Shown: piece after piece, positions 15,822 through 25,881 of the stretch
Position numbering within the stretch: the first letter of the stretch is position 1
Layout of the letters: each line of letters starts with the position of its first letter
From: Pseudomicrostroma phylloplanum
Taxonomy: Eukaryota > Basidiomycota > Exobasidiomycetes > Microstromatales
Assembly (NCBI GenBank): GCA_039545275.1
Contig: BCHS01000016.1
Location: 310,001-374,000, forward strand
Length of the DNA stretch: 64,000 bases
Reading direction: 5' to 3'
Notes under the pieces: generated by a model
Databases searched by the model: none
Told to the model about the DNA's origin: nothing
The model's input: the letters and a program-made list of their open reading frames with translations, nothing else
Translations under genes and position numbers: made by a program

Positions 15822-17107
15822 CCTGAACAAAGAGACGAGTGATGCTGTAAGGACAGGCTACAGCACCGACTACACAGCAGAAGTATGACTCCGCCGTTGG
15901 CTCGGGAAAGCGGGCTGCGCCTGGCGTAAGACTTCCCCGATTGGACTGGACTGGATGTGGGGTTGGATTTTTTCCGTGGATTTTTTTGTGGGCCGGAGAT
16001 GGTGTTCAATCCACTTTGTGTCCCATGACAGGCGCGCGAGTGTGAGAGGAAGAAGGGATAGAGGGATGGAAGAGGATGGAAGAGGGGTAGTGGTCTTGAA
16101 GAAGATGAGTAGAAGTGGATGTGGGTATGGGTGAGTGTGGAGCGGTGTGTGCCTTGGGTGCGAGGGACCAAGGGGCGTAGAGATGGGAAGGTATGGCGAG
16201 GTCCTTCCTGCGCCCCTGCACACACGGAAAGGGGCACAGGCAGCCACACAAGCCGCACACACAAAGGCACACACGCCAGGCACACACTCCCGCACGCCCG
16301 CACGCCTGCTCACCCAGCTTGAAAGTGGCGCCTAGAGAAGAAGAGGCCAAGACTTCGGTACATTCCACATCACGTTGGGCTGGTCACTCAGTCACGCCTT
16401 TGCACTCGTCGTACTGATGTGATGTCTCTGCTGTCTCTCCAAATCACTTTTTTCATTTCATTTGGCGCACCTTGCCCTTTCTGAAACCTCGCCCGCCCGC
16501 CCGTGCGCTTCCGTTGGCTGAGGAAAGGCAGAATGACGAGGCGAGTGCAGCCCTTCTTCTCCACTCCACCGCCCCGTCTGGCGCGTACTGGCCACTGCTG
16601 ACCTCTGGTCAGTGTACATTAGCAGGCGGTAGGGTGTGTATGCTCATGCTCACGTCCTCGAAGCAGCCTCTGCACCGCTGTACGTACCCACTTCCTTCCC
16701 CAGTGCCTGTCACTGTTTCATCTCAGTCTCACCTTCCCGCCGAGGATTTAACCGAGACGGCGCGTGCGCGTGAGGATCACAGCCTGCTTCCGGCTCCGAG
16801 GAACAATTTGGATCCGGAAGGACCAAAATTCAGATGAGGCGAGGGGCCGCCGCCGACAGGGAGAGAGAGCTGTTCCGTAAAGCAGTACCCAACCACGATA
16901 CCTATGCTCACCTGGCCCTTGACTCCCTGTTCGACTATCCTCCTACCTTCTCTTCCTTGAACGCTGGCTCAGAGCTGCTTGACTCGACTGCAGTCTCCAA
17001 ACAGCGCTCGCATAACTCCAGAGGTTGCCGCCCTTCCTTTGGCACACTGCGTCTGTCGGCATCGGGCACTACCCTTCTTCCTGTAGTGCTGCGTACCTCT
17101 GCCCACC
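15822..17107. promoter_or_regulatory. Divergent promoter region, OTU gene / RPO41
   Basis: About 1.3 kb with CA-rich sequence around 16215-16300 and G/A-rich blocks near 16040-16100. Reading frames on both strands here are repetitive (His/Thr/Pro or Arg/Gly) and look like by-products of composition. A leader for RPO41 probably occupies the right part. Confidence 0.4.
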
Positions 17108-20100
17108 ATGGCATACGCCTGGAGGCTCTCCGCCATACGGAGAAGACCCTTGAACACATCTTCGGGGTCTGTAAACAGTCTCATCTCTCTGGCATCGCAG
17201 CCACGAAGACATATTGCCACAGCCACTTCAGCACCTCGTCCGCCATCCAGCTCTCGTCAGCAGCATACAGCAGCCTCTGGGTCACACTCCTCTCACACGG
17301 ATGCCGGCTCATCGTCATCGCAGAATTCACAGCCTCCTCCCGCTGGCTTGGGAATGGGCGGGTCTGTTCGGCAGAGCAGATGGTCTCCCTTTGCATCATA
17401 TAGCGATCGTGTCCGCCTCGCCACTCCCTTACCGCCAGACGTGCATGACGCCTATCGGATGAGCCTTCGCCTGCGGAAAAGTGCTGCCAATAGCAGTAAT
17501 ACTCCCAACAAGCCAGGTAGCCCCCTAGCATTTGGAGACTTCACCGGCGCAACACTAGACGCCCTGCATACAGACTCGAGTAATTTCCCTCCATCTCAAT
17601 CTGCCGAGAACCTCGCTATTCTACGAGCATGCCTTGGCACCAACCTCCTCAGTCGAGCCCTCAAGATTTTCCAAGACATGAGAAAAGAAGCATCAAATCG
17701 CCTCACCCGCGAGAATCCCGATGGATTCCACAAGTCTCCACAGTCATCCTTGGAAAGACGTAAACGATGCGCTGCGTACTCTAAGCTAGATCTCCCCACC
17801 TATAATGCGCTCCTTGCTGCCATCTGCCGTCGAGCGGTCGCTGAAGAGAGCCCCTTTGAAGCTCAAAGATGGGTAGATCAAGCATGGGTCATCTACAGGG
17901 AGATGGAGTCAGGAAAGAGGCTCAATAGCAGCAGCGGCCCTACCCCTCGGTTTACTGGCCCACTACAACAGTACACTACCGATCCCGTTCCAGATGCAAC
18001 GACCATCTGGACATTCTCCCGCGGGTTGATCAAGACCATGCAGCGACATCCCTCGATGGGCTTCGAGCAAAGCGGTTTGGGAGAACTCGTGTCCTCCGGC
18101 TGGAGGTTAGGAGTCAACTTCGAGAGCGTCATCTCTTCGTCTCTCGTGACCTTTTCAGCTGATGAGTCAGCTACCGAGGCTCTGGCCGAGGAGACCAACA
18201 GTCAAAGAGTCGTTTCTCTTCTGAAGTCAGCAGCTGGTCACAGCGGTAACGAAATGGCTCGAGTGGCAATCGAGCAGGCAGAAGCTAGAGTTCAGGCACA
18301 GGCCTCAGAAAGCGGCGCTGTGGGAGCTTCGCGGGAGCGGGTGGAGATTCCCGATCCCGCCGCAGATATCCCTGAGCTCCTGCCGATGAAGTCACTCTCG
18401 TCGTCTGAGCATGAGATCTCGCCCACACCAGGAGACGAGCGACCTCTCAATCTTTGGCTTCTTCAGCAAGATCTTGCCATTGTCAGCAAGGGCCGAAGCA
18501 GTCTGCGAGACAACGAGGAGCGTCAGCGCTGGCTGGAAGAAAGTGCACTAGAGTCCGCTCGGCGACGTCTCGAGGCAGACGCACTCGCAATGGAAGCTGC
18601 TGGTGTATCTCTCGATGGCAAGCTATCTCATGATGGCACATTACAGAAGTGGATGTTCGATTGGGTCAAGAAGCTCGAAGCGGTGTTGACCAAGGAGGTC
18701 GCTCGTATTAAGACAGAGGCAGAGACTATGCTGATGGAGGGCAGGAGGTCCTACCCAGTGGAGCAGACGCTTGAGCAGAACATCGCTCCCTTTCTTCAGC
18801 TCATCACACCCGGCAAGATGGCTCTGATCACCGTATTGGAGTTGATGCGTATGCAGGGCTCGAGCCGATCGGCGCAGGACATGAAGACCACTAGAGCCTT
18901 GATCACCATTGGTCACGCCCTTGAGCAGGAACACTATGCAGACATCCTGCGCAAGAACCCTCAGATTGTCAACAACGCTCACTACGCTTCGCAGATTGTG
19001 CGCTCAAAGGGCACCACAAATGTTCTACAGAGGAGAGAGGCGAAACGCTGGCTGGAACAGCAGGACGCACCACTACCCTATGAGCCCTGGACTCAATCAA
19101 TCAGAGCCCGGATGGGAAGCTTCCTGGTTGGACACTTCCTTGAATGCGCGAAGATCACTCGCAGAGCTGTTGACCGTGATGGCGAGGTCTGGGAAGAGGA
19201 GCACCCAGCCGTCTACGCCACGTATAATTACGTACAGGGAAAGAAGCTTGGTGTGATCAAGGTCAACGATGCTGTTGCTGAGCGCCTCGACAAGGGCTCC
19301 GTTGGCAGCACACTTCATCCTCGCTTCTTGCCCATGCTGGTCAAACCACGTCTATGGCTGGGCCACGACTCGGGAGGATACCTCACTCACAAGAACTCGA
19401 TGATGAGGTTCAAGGATTCTGCCGAGCAGAGTCTGTACCTGCGAAAGGCCTCAGAAAACCAGTCACTGGAAACCGTCGGTGCTGGGCTGGACGTTCTGGG
19501 CGAGACACCTTGGATCATCAACGAAGAGGTCTTCAAGGTCATGACGGAGATCTGGAACTCTGGTGAAGACGTAGCAGACATGCCTCCTCTGGTCGACGAT
19601 TCCTATGGCGAGATACCCCGACCCGACAATTATGAAACAGACCTCAAGGCCCGATCGGATTACCTTCGAGCCTCGAAGCAGGCTCAGATGGAGAGGACTG
19701 CCATCTACTCCCTTCGTTGCGACACCAATTACAAGCTCGAGATTGCCCGAGCCTATCTTGGGGAAAGGTTCTACTTCCCTCACAACGTCGACTTCAGAGG
19801 AAGAGCTTATCCGATTCCGCCTCACCTGAACCACATCGGCAACGACCTATGCCGTGGTCTGTTGCTCTTTGCCGATACCAAGCCTCTGGGCAAGCCTGGG
19901 TTGCGATGGCTCAGGATCCACTTAGCGAATGTCTTCGGTTACGACAAGGCCTCCTTCGACGAGCGTGAGACCTTTGCCAAGGAACATTTCGCAGACATTG
20001 AAGACTCTGTCAAGAATCCTCTGAAGGGCAAGCGATGGTGGCTGCAGGCCGATGATCCCTGGCAGTGTCTTGCCACCTGCCACGAGCTGTACAATGCGCT

Positions 20101-21655
20101 CAACCATCCCGAAGGCCCAGAGAATTTCCCCAGCCGACTGCCCGTCCACCAAGATGGAACCTGCAACGGTTTGCAGCATTACGCCGCCTTGGGTGGTGAC
20201 CTGGACGGTGCCAAGCAAGTGAACCTCGCATCGGGCGAGCGTCCATCCGACGTGTACACTGCCGTTGCTGATCTGGTCATTGCCGACATCGAAGCAGAGT
20301 CGCGAAAACCCGGTGGTGATTACCGCGCTGCATTACTCAAGGGCAAGATCACCAGGAAGGTCGTGAAGCAGACTGTCATGACCACAGTGTACGGCGTGAC
20401 TTTCATCGGTGCAAAGAACCAGGTCTTGAAGCAGCTGACTGCACGAGGCGATATCCCCTCTGAGGAGCTTTGGGGCGTGGCTTCCTTCCTGGCCAAGAGG
20501 ATCCTCAAGTCTGTCGGAGACCTGTTCTCCGGTGCTGAGAAGATCCAAACTTGGCTGGTGGAGAGTGCCAAGCTTATTGCCAAGTCGATTCCCCCTGAGC
20601 GGGTCGAGCATGCTTTGTCCCCTGAAGGCAACGATGTCGCTTCAGCGGCTTCGCCGAGCAAGAAGAAGGGTGCAGACAAGGTGGACAACGCGAAAGTGCG
20701 CGCCAGTCGACTTGCTCGCGAGCAAATGACCAGTGTCATCTGGACTTCCCCCCTCGGTCTGCCCGTCGTACAGCCCTACCGCAAGAACAAGAAGAGACAG
20801 ATCTCCACCGCAATGCAGACCGTCTTCCTCTCCGACCCACTTCAGACCTCCGAAGTAGCACCAGGAAAGCAAGCCTCGGCTTTCCCGCCCAACTTTATCC
20901 ACTCCCTCGACGCGACGCACATGATCCTCACTGCGCTGGAGTGTCGCGATGCTGGTCTCACATTCGCCTCTGTGCACGACTCGTACTGGACGCACGCCTG
21001 CGATGTAGAGACCATGAGTGAGCTCATCCGAGACACATTTGTGCGACTGCACCTCCAGCCTATTCTGCCTACACTTAGGCAGGAGTTCCTGGAGCGATAC
21101 CAGGGGTATAAAGTGCCTGTGGTGGCTGCGAAGGATCTTCAGGAGAGGAGGAACAGGAGAGCAGCGATTAGGGAGGATCGAGCACCGGCGAATAGCGCGG
21201 GACATCGTATCCAGATTGGTAAAGACACCCTGGTAAGGGAGAACGCCAAGAAGGAAGGGGAAGAGGAGACGGAAGAGGGGCTGGAGGCCTTGGCTGAGCA
21301 AGATGAGGAGGCCAGCTCTCCTTCTAATGCTTCTTCGGCAGTGGAAGAAGATGCCAGTGGAGAGGAGGTCGAGGGAGAAGACCAATCCCTCGCCAGCGGT
21401 CTCACGACCGACTCCGACCCCGCCCTCGTCGGTGAGGACTCTTCCTCTTCTCCCTCCTCCTCTTCTTCACTAGCATCTCCTCCCTCAGGAGAAGCGCCCA
21501 GCAAGAGCCAAACCAAAGGAGGCAAAAAGACGACCTCCGAGCGCGAGTGGGTCGAAGCCAAGTTCATCGATCTGGCAGACGTGCTGCCTCCTCTGCCGGA
21601 GAAGGGTGGATTTGATGTGAATGAGATTAAGAGGAGTCAGTACTTCTTCTCGTAG
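17108..21655 (+). CDS. RPO41: Mitochondrial DNA-directed RNA polymerase (T7-phage type)
   Basis: Single-exon gene of 1515 residues. It transcribes the mitochondrial genome and makes replication primers. The ATG at 17108 lies in CCACCATGG, and the first ~60 residues are Arg/Ser-rich without acids, as in a mitochondrial presequence. T7-type polymerase motifs: DFRGRAYPIPPHLNH near 895, HQDGTCNGLQHYAALGGD near 1013 with a catalytic Asp, the O-helix RKVVKQTVMTTVYGVT with its Lys and Tyr, and FASVHDSYWTHA near 1290 with the second catalytic Asp. FIHSLDATHM and the terminal FDVNEIKRSQYFFS match the family end. The N-terminal half carries PPR-like helices and a long variable region. An acidic Ser/Glu-rich insert of about 100 residues precedes the C-terminal segment. 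Identity is secure. Confidence 0.96.
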   Translation: MAYAWRLSAIRRRPLNTSSGSVNSLISLASQPRRHIATATSAPRPPSSSRQQHTAASGSHSSHTDAGSSSSQNSQPPPAGLGMGGSVRQSRWSPFASYSDRVRLATPLPPDVHDAYRMSLRLRKSAANSSNTPNKPGSPLAFGDFTGATLDALHTDSSNFPPSQSAENLAILRACLGTNLLSRALKIFQDMRKEASNRLTRENPDGFHKSPQSSLERRKRCAAYSKLDLPTYNALLAAICRRAVAEESPFEAQRWVDQAWVIYREMESGKRLNSSSGPTPRFTGPLQQYTTDPVPDATTIWTFSRGLIKTMQRHPSMGFEQSGLGELVSSGWRLGVNFESVISSSLVTFSADESATEALAEETNSQRVVSLLKSAAGHSGNEMARVAIEQAEARVQAQASESGAVGASRERVEIPDPAADIPELLPMKSLSSSEHEISPTPGDERPLNLWLLQQDLAIVSKGRSSLRDNEERQRWLEESALESARRRLEADALAMEAAGVSLDGKLSHDGTLQKWMFDWVKKLEAVLTKEVARIKTEAETMLMEGRRSYPVEQTLEQNIAPFLQLITPGKMALITVLELMRMQGSSRSAQDMKTTRALITIGHALEQEHYADILRKNPQIVNNAHYASQIVRSKGTTNVLQRREAKRWLEQQDAPLPYEPWTQSIRARMGSFLVGHFLECAKITRRAVDRDGEVWEEEHPAVYATYNYVQGKKLGVIKVNDAVAERLDKGSVGSTLHPRFLPMLVKPRLWLGHDSGGYLTHKNSMMRFKDSAEQSLYLRKASENQSLETVGAGLDVLGETPWIINEEVFKVMTEIWNSGEDVADMPPLVDDSYGEIPRPDNYETDLKARSDYLRASKQAQMERTAIYSLRCDTNYKLEIARAYLGERFYFPHNVDFRGRAYPIPPHLNHIGNDLCRGLLLFADTKPLGKPGLRWLRIHLANVFGYDKASFDERETFAKEHFADIEDSVKNPLKGKRWWLQADDPWQCLATCHELYNALNHPEGPENFPSRLPVHQDGTCNGLQHYAALGGDLDGAKQVNLASGERPSDVYTAVADLVIADIEAESRKPGGDYRAALLKGKITRKVVKQTVMTTVYGVTFIGAKNQVLKQLTARGDIPSEELWGVASFLAKRILKSVGDLFSGAEKIQTWLVESAKLIAKSIPPERVEHALSPEGNDVASAASPSKKKGADKVDNAKVRASRLAREQMTSVIWTSPLGLPVVQPYRKNKKRQISTAMQTVFLSDPLQTSEVAPGKQASAFPPNFIHSLDATHMILTALECRDAGLTFASVHDSYWTHACDVETMSELIRDTFVRLHLQPILPTLRQEFLERYQGYKVPVVAAKDLQERRNRRAAIREDRAPANSAGHRIQIGKDTLVRENAKKEGEEETEEGLEALAEQDEEASSPSNASSAVEEDASGEEVEGEDQSLASGLTTDSDPALVGEDSSSSPSSSSSLASPPSGEAPSKSQTKGGKKTTSEREWVEAKFIDLADVLPPLPEKGGFDVNEIKRSQYFFS

Positions 21656-21862
21656 ATGGGACGGGGAAGGAGGTGGATGGTGCAGAGGAGGAGGAGAGGA
21701 CCAGAGGAGCTTGGGGAGGGGTGTGGAAGAAAGGGGGTTGTTGTGGCGAAAGAATGGGAGCGAGGTAGACAGCTACGGGAATGCTAGACGTAGACTGGCG
21801 AGTAGGCGGGCGATCGATGGGAAGGGTAGAAGGGTAGAGAGAGGGACTCAAATGTATATCAC

Positions 21863-21935
21863 CATCAACACCAGCATCATTCACCACCACCACCATCACC
21901 AATGATCATTATCAGCATCACTATCATCATCGCAG
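21863..21935. repeat. Degenerate CAC/CAT trinucleotide repeat
   Basis: Imperfect runs of CAC, CAT and ATC triplets on the plus strand, in the 3' flank of RPO41. Confidence 0.7.
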
Positions 21936-22073
21936 TGACGAGCACATCTCACCATCAATCAAATCAAGGTGCTATCACCCAGCAGCAAGAGATCGCCCCA
22001 TTACATCCCGAGAGTCGTGTGCTTTTAATCAATGAAAATTGCAATGCGTTTGTTGCTCCTCTATCACGAAATA

Positions 22074-22130
22074 CTTCACTTCACTTCACTTCACTCCAAT
22101 CCACTCCACTCGACTCCACTCGACTCCTTT
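22074..22130. repeat. Degenerate pentanucleotide repeat (CACTT/CACTC/GACTC)
   Basis: Four near-perfect CACTT units are followed by diverged CACTC and GACTC units on the plus strand, between two convergent genes. Confidence 0.75.
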
Positions 22131-22216
22131 GAGCTCAAGTCCACTGCTCCACTTCAGCCGTGTATGTAATGCAAAACCCCTTCCTCGACGCCACGCCACG
22201 CCACGTCTACTCTAAT

Positions 22217-24859
22217 CTACCGTTGCCCAGCTTGTGCCCCAACTCTAACCCCAGGTCCAAGGAGCTCGTCCTTTTCCTCCTTCATCCGATCACCACTGCG
22301 CACGCTTGTCCCCTGTGCCCCACCTTTGGCGGAGCGCTCCTCCAGACTAGGTGGAGCAGGAGCAGGCGAGTCGCTGGACCTCTGGTGCTGTTCTGCTTTT
22401 CCTTCTGCCTCTTCGGAGCGAAGGACCCGTTCGGCTTCGGCCGCTGCGTCCTTCATACCTCCTCTGCTCCCCTCCTTCTCCGCAGACCCAGCTCTGGCGC
22501 CGAGGCCGGACGCATGTCGTCCCTCACACTCCCTCCTCTCCAACTCCTGCCTCCTCTCACTATACCCCACCGGCAAGAACCTCTCCGCCTCTATCTCACC
22601 CTTCTCAACCGCATCGAGGTGCTTGACAAGATCAAAGCACACCTCCTTTGAGATGAAACTATCCCCCCTGTAGGCCGGATGAGAGCGGATGAAGGATCGG
22701 ATGTAGGTTGCGGCGGTTACGAGTTTGCCCGAGGCGCGGTGGGAGATGAGGGAGAGGTAGAGGTTGAGCTCGCTGCGGGAGTGGGAGAGACCGGTGCCCG
22801 GCACGGGGCCGGTGCTGCTATTGGCGGGAGCGGGGAGGGAGTCGAGATAGTCGTGCACTAGTGTTAGGAGACCGGGGAACTCGACGCTGCTGTCCGAAGG
22901 AGAGGTGGGGGAGCCAGAGCGCTCCGCTTCCCTCTGCCGAGCTGCCGTTGTCCCATTGATGAGCTCGTCGATTGTAAAATCAGCGTACTCGTCCTCGACA
23001 TCGTCGCTGCTGCTAGCCGAGTGACCATTTGGTGCCGTCTTGCCCGCGCCCATAGGAGGCTTGGCAGGACTAGCAGCCCGGGAGCTGGAAGGAGTCGTCC
23101 AGGTAGAGTTAACGCCGTACATGACCTTTGGTTGGGTACGAGGCGCAGTCGAGCTCGACCTCACCGCGCTACTGCCGGTGCCAACGTTGTCCTGCGCCTC
23201 CTTAGTAGCACCGCGCCTCTCCCTACCGGCGCCCATGACGTCTTTCCTGAAGGCAAACTTCTCGCTGAGGACAGCATTCCTCTTCTGCGCCTTGTGCATG
23301 TTCTCATCCACTTTACTGATGGGAATATAGAAGTTCAGACCAAAGCGCAGAATTGCCCGTGTGAGGAGTACGACGAAGACGCTAAAGGCAGCATTTTCAA
23401 AATCGGTCACTTGCACCTCCATACTCCTCACCTCCACTCGCCAACCAATGTCCGAGTTGGGAGGGGGAGGCTTGAACCTCATTGTTTGCCAGTTGGTCGA
23501 TTGGATATTCTCAAAGTGGTCCATGGACACTTCGTCGTCTTGGTCGATGCGCTCAGAGAAAATGACGAGGGGATCGCGGGTGAAGAGGTGGGCAAAGTGA
23601 CGCGCGAGGAGGGCGTCCATGCCGCCTCCGCCTTCCTCCACGGGAGCCATTAGCCGCTCGTATGTAGGCTGGTGGATAGGTAGAGGGACGTCGTTGTACA
23701 CCTCTGGCCTAGAGAGGGGCGAGAGGGAGAGGTAGGAAGAAACGGAGTCGTAGCGGGACTTGTACATTCGGCAAGAGGTATTGCCGTTGGGTCCCGCTTG
23801 CTCGCCGTCGCCATTGACCCTGCCCTCACACTCACCCTCTCCTCGCTCGTGAGGAGTACGATCATCGACTGCGCCGGAGATGACAGACCACCGGGCATCG
23901 ACATCGGCCAAGTAGCCGCGGTAGGCAGGAGAGGCGGCGCTGAGAGCCAAGAGCAGGGGAGTGACCGGCACAAGCTGGTCGTACGTCGCCCTAGCTTCTG
24001 TCACGGAGCATGCCTGGAATGTGACCTGAAGGCAGCAGCACCCCATGCCGAAGCCCATCGAGTCCATGTAGATGTGATCCACCTTTGCTGCCCCGTCCTT
24101 GGCTTCCGAGTCGCCGTGAAAGAGCTTGCGTTCCCAAGGAATGGAGGGGTCGATGAATGGCGATGGAGTGTTCACGTCCTTGTAGATAGGGAGATTGATG
24201 GCTACCTTTGACCCGCGTCTAGACCTGATGTTGGCGGTGAGGGTCGGGAAGCGCACATGCTGGTTGATGATCTCGTCTGGAAGAAAGAGGGATTGAGAAG
24301 CTTTGCCGTTGGGTACAAGACTCTCGTCGTCTAGGAAGGGCACGTCGGTCACGCCCAGCCTGGGGAAGCTGGTGAGGGTAAGAGGCAGCTCGTTGGGGAG
24401 AAGATGGCGCTTGGCGATTCTTCTCCGCATCCGCATATTGCCTTCGACGGAGCAGAGCTGCGCAGGAGAAGCTCCAAAGGGGCAGCCAGGTGTGGACTCG
24501 AGCATGTAACGTCCATACTCGGGGTGGAAGGTGGGAATCTGATCCGCCCTGCTGGCTCCGCTTCCACCTTGGCCGTCTTCGTCCTCTGCTTCCACCTCTT
24601 GACAGCTGCGCTCGTGGCTCACGGCCAGGACCTTGAGGATCTCGCCCTGCCTGAGACTTAGCCGAGGGTTCTTGGTGGCTTCATCGAAGGAGACGACGAT
24701 GTATTCGATCTCGTCCCCCCACAGCACAGCATCTCCCCGACGGTCCTTGACCTTACTCCAGAGGGAGAGGAGCTGCGTGATGCCATGCTCGCGCACGTGA
24801 GAGGAGAGTGCCTTTGTCTCCGGCCATGAGAGTGGTGTGCCGAGGGTAAGGAGACCCAT
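22217..24859 (-). CDS. GSH1: Glutamate-cysteine ligase catalytic subunit
   Basis: Single-exon gene of 880 residues. It catalyses ATP-dependent joining of glutamate to cysteine, the first and rate-limiting step of glutathione synthesis in the cytosol. The start MGLLTLGTPLSWPETK is the usual family N-terminus. Further signatures: WGDEIEYIVV near 48 (metal and substrate site), HPEYGRYMLESTPG, MDSMGFGMGCCCLQVTFQA, RYDSVSSYLS, FENIQSTNWQTMRFKPPPP, and GWRVEVRSMEVQVTDFENA. The C-terminal 60 or so residues are a charged, Glu/Arg-rich tail not expected in the family core. A Ser-rich insert near 610-660 precedes the conserved TIDELINGT-like segment. It is divergent from the Pns1-like gene across 1 kb. 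Identity is secure. Confidence 0.96.
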   Translation of the reverse strand: MGLLTLGTPLSWPETKALSSHVREHGITQLLSLWSKVKDRRGDAVLWGDEIEYIVVSFDEATKNPRLSLRQGEILKVLAVSHERSCQEVEAEDEDGQGGSGASRADQIPTFHPEYGRYMLESTPGCPFGASPAQLCSVEGNMRMRRRIAKRHLLPNELPLTLTSFPRLGVTDVPFLDDESLVPNGKASQSLFLPDEIINQHVRFPTLTANIRSRRGSKVAINLPIYKDVNTPSPFIDPSIPWERKLFHGDSEAKDGAAKVDHIYMDSMGFGMGCCCLQVTFQACSVTEARATYDQLVPVTPLLLALSAASPAYRGYLADVDARWSVISGAVDDRTPHERGEGECEGRVNGDGEQAGPNGNTSCRMYKSRYDSVSSYLSLSPLSRPEVYNDVPLPIHQPTYERLMAPVEEGGGGMDALLARHFAHLFTRDPLVIFSERIDQDDEVSMDHFENIQSTNWQTMRFKPPPPNSDIGWRVEVRSMEVQVTDFENAAFSVFVVLLTRAILRFGLNFYIPISKVDENMHKAQKRNAVLSEKFAFRKDVMGAGRERRGATKEAQDNVGTGSSAVRSSSTAPRTQPKVMYGVNSTWTTPSSSRAASPAKPPMGAGKTAPNGHSASSSDDVEDEYADFTIDELINGTTAARQREAERSGSPTSPSDSSVEFPGLLTLVHDYLDSLPAPANSSTGPVPGTGLSHSRSELNLYLSLISHRASGKLVTAATYIRSFIRSHPAYRGDSFISKEVCFDLVKHLDAVEKGEIEAERFLPVGYSERRQELERRECEGRHASGLGARAGSAEKEGSRGGMKDAAAEAERVLRSEEAEGKAEQHQRSSDSPAPAPPSLEERSAKGGAQGTSVRSGDRMKEEKDELLGPGVRVGAQAGQR

Positions 24860-25881
24860 GGCGAGTGATTAGCCGTCCGCAAGGAGAGGGAAGAGGGAGG
24901 AAAGGCAAGAAGGAAGGAAAGATATGCTGCAGCGACGGGATTGCGGCAGAATAGAGGTCTCGCAAGTGGGTGCCCCGATGAGAGTAGAGTGCTCGAAGAT
25001 GGCGACAGCGGTGCTTACTGAGCCAAGAGGTATGAGGTGATGGTGCTGGCGGCCCTGAATTGACAATCAGGTACTCGTCGGTGCTTTGCCTTGACTCGAG
25101 GCCAATCTCCGGGTGTGGAGCGGAGGGAGCGAATTCACCCGGCGGCAGTCGAGGGAGCAAGCGCCAGATGCCGACGGGCCCGAGTAGCCAGGCTACAGAG
25201 GGGAGCGATGAAGCAGCAGCAGCAGGGGTGAGAAGCTGAGGAAGATAGCGTACAATGGCCGAGGGGGAGTAGAGGATACCAATGGGAAGAATGAAGATGT
25301 GGAGACGTTGTCAAAGCGAAGGAAGCGGGCGCGAGGAAGGACTGGTGCTGCTTGCCAATCTCCCCTCGCCCTCGGCAAGCGGGCGGCAGACGGGGCTGAG
25401 CAGGGCAAGGCGAGATGGCGCAATGCCGGGACGGAAGCAGGACTTAAGCCCGTCGGAGCCGCACGGCGTGTGTGTGTGGGTGTGGAGCAGCGGAGGCATG
25501 CATGCAAGTGCATGGCCACGGCACACAAAAGTCACGCCCGACGCGGAAAGCGGAAGCAGAGGAGCAGCTCAGCAAGCAGGGAGACAGAGATAGCGGGGGG
25601 GGGGGGGACAGCCACTCACCCTTGCAGCCTACCACATCACAAGGGCAGGGTACACAGTGCCATCATCGACAACAACATCATCATCATCGCCAGCAGCAAA
25701 GGGGCCGAACAATAACCGCAGTATCAGTAGTATCGCACAGCGACATCCGCACTCGTCAACGTAGCCACTGCCTGCCGAGAGCAGTCTGCTTCCGGTCCCC
25801 CGACGGCTGAGCTTGTCGCCTATCGCCCCGTGCCCCGCACCCCTGGACGGCTCACACGACCAGGGTCTCCTCATCACCTCA
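24860..25881. promoter_or_regulatory. Divergent promoter region, GSH1 / Pns1-like gene
   Basis: About 1 kb containing a 13-base G run at 25595-25607, a GT-rich stretch near 25467-25485 and a short CATCAT patch near 25675-25690. Frames crossing it are Arg/Ser/His-rich and overlap on both strands. None is supported as a gene. Confidence 0.45.

Larger units (their letters stand above)
21656..22216. other. Convergent intergenic region RPO41 / GCL
   Basis: About 560 bases. It holds a CAC/CAT-rich microsatellite at about 21863-21935 and a CACTT/CACTC-type repeat at about 22074-22130. No gene is recognised. Confidence 0.5.

Noticed and set aside
22679..24661. Plus-strand frames opposite GSH1
   Set aside because: They are antisense shadows of a highly conserved gene and have no recognisable products.
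25595..25607. 13-base G run as a regulatory or quadruplex element
   Set aside because: A single homopolymer run does not form the four-tract pattern needed, and its length could be a sequencing artefact.
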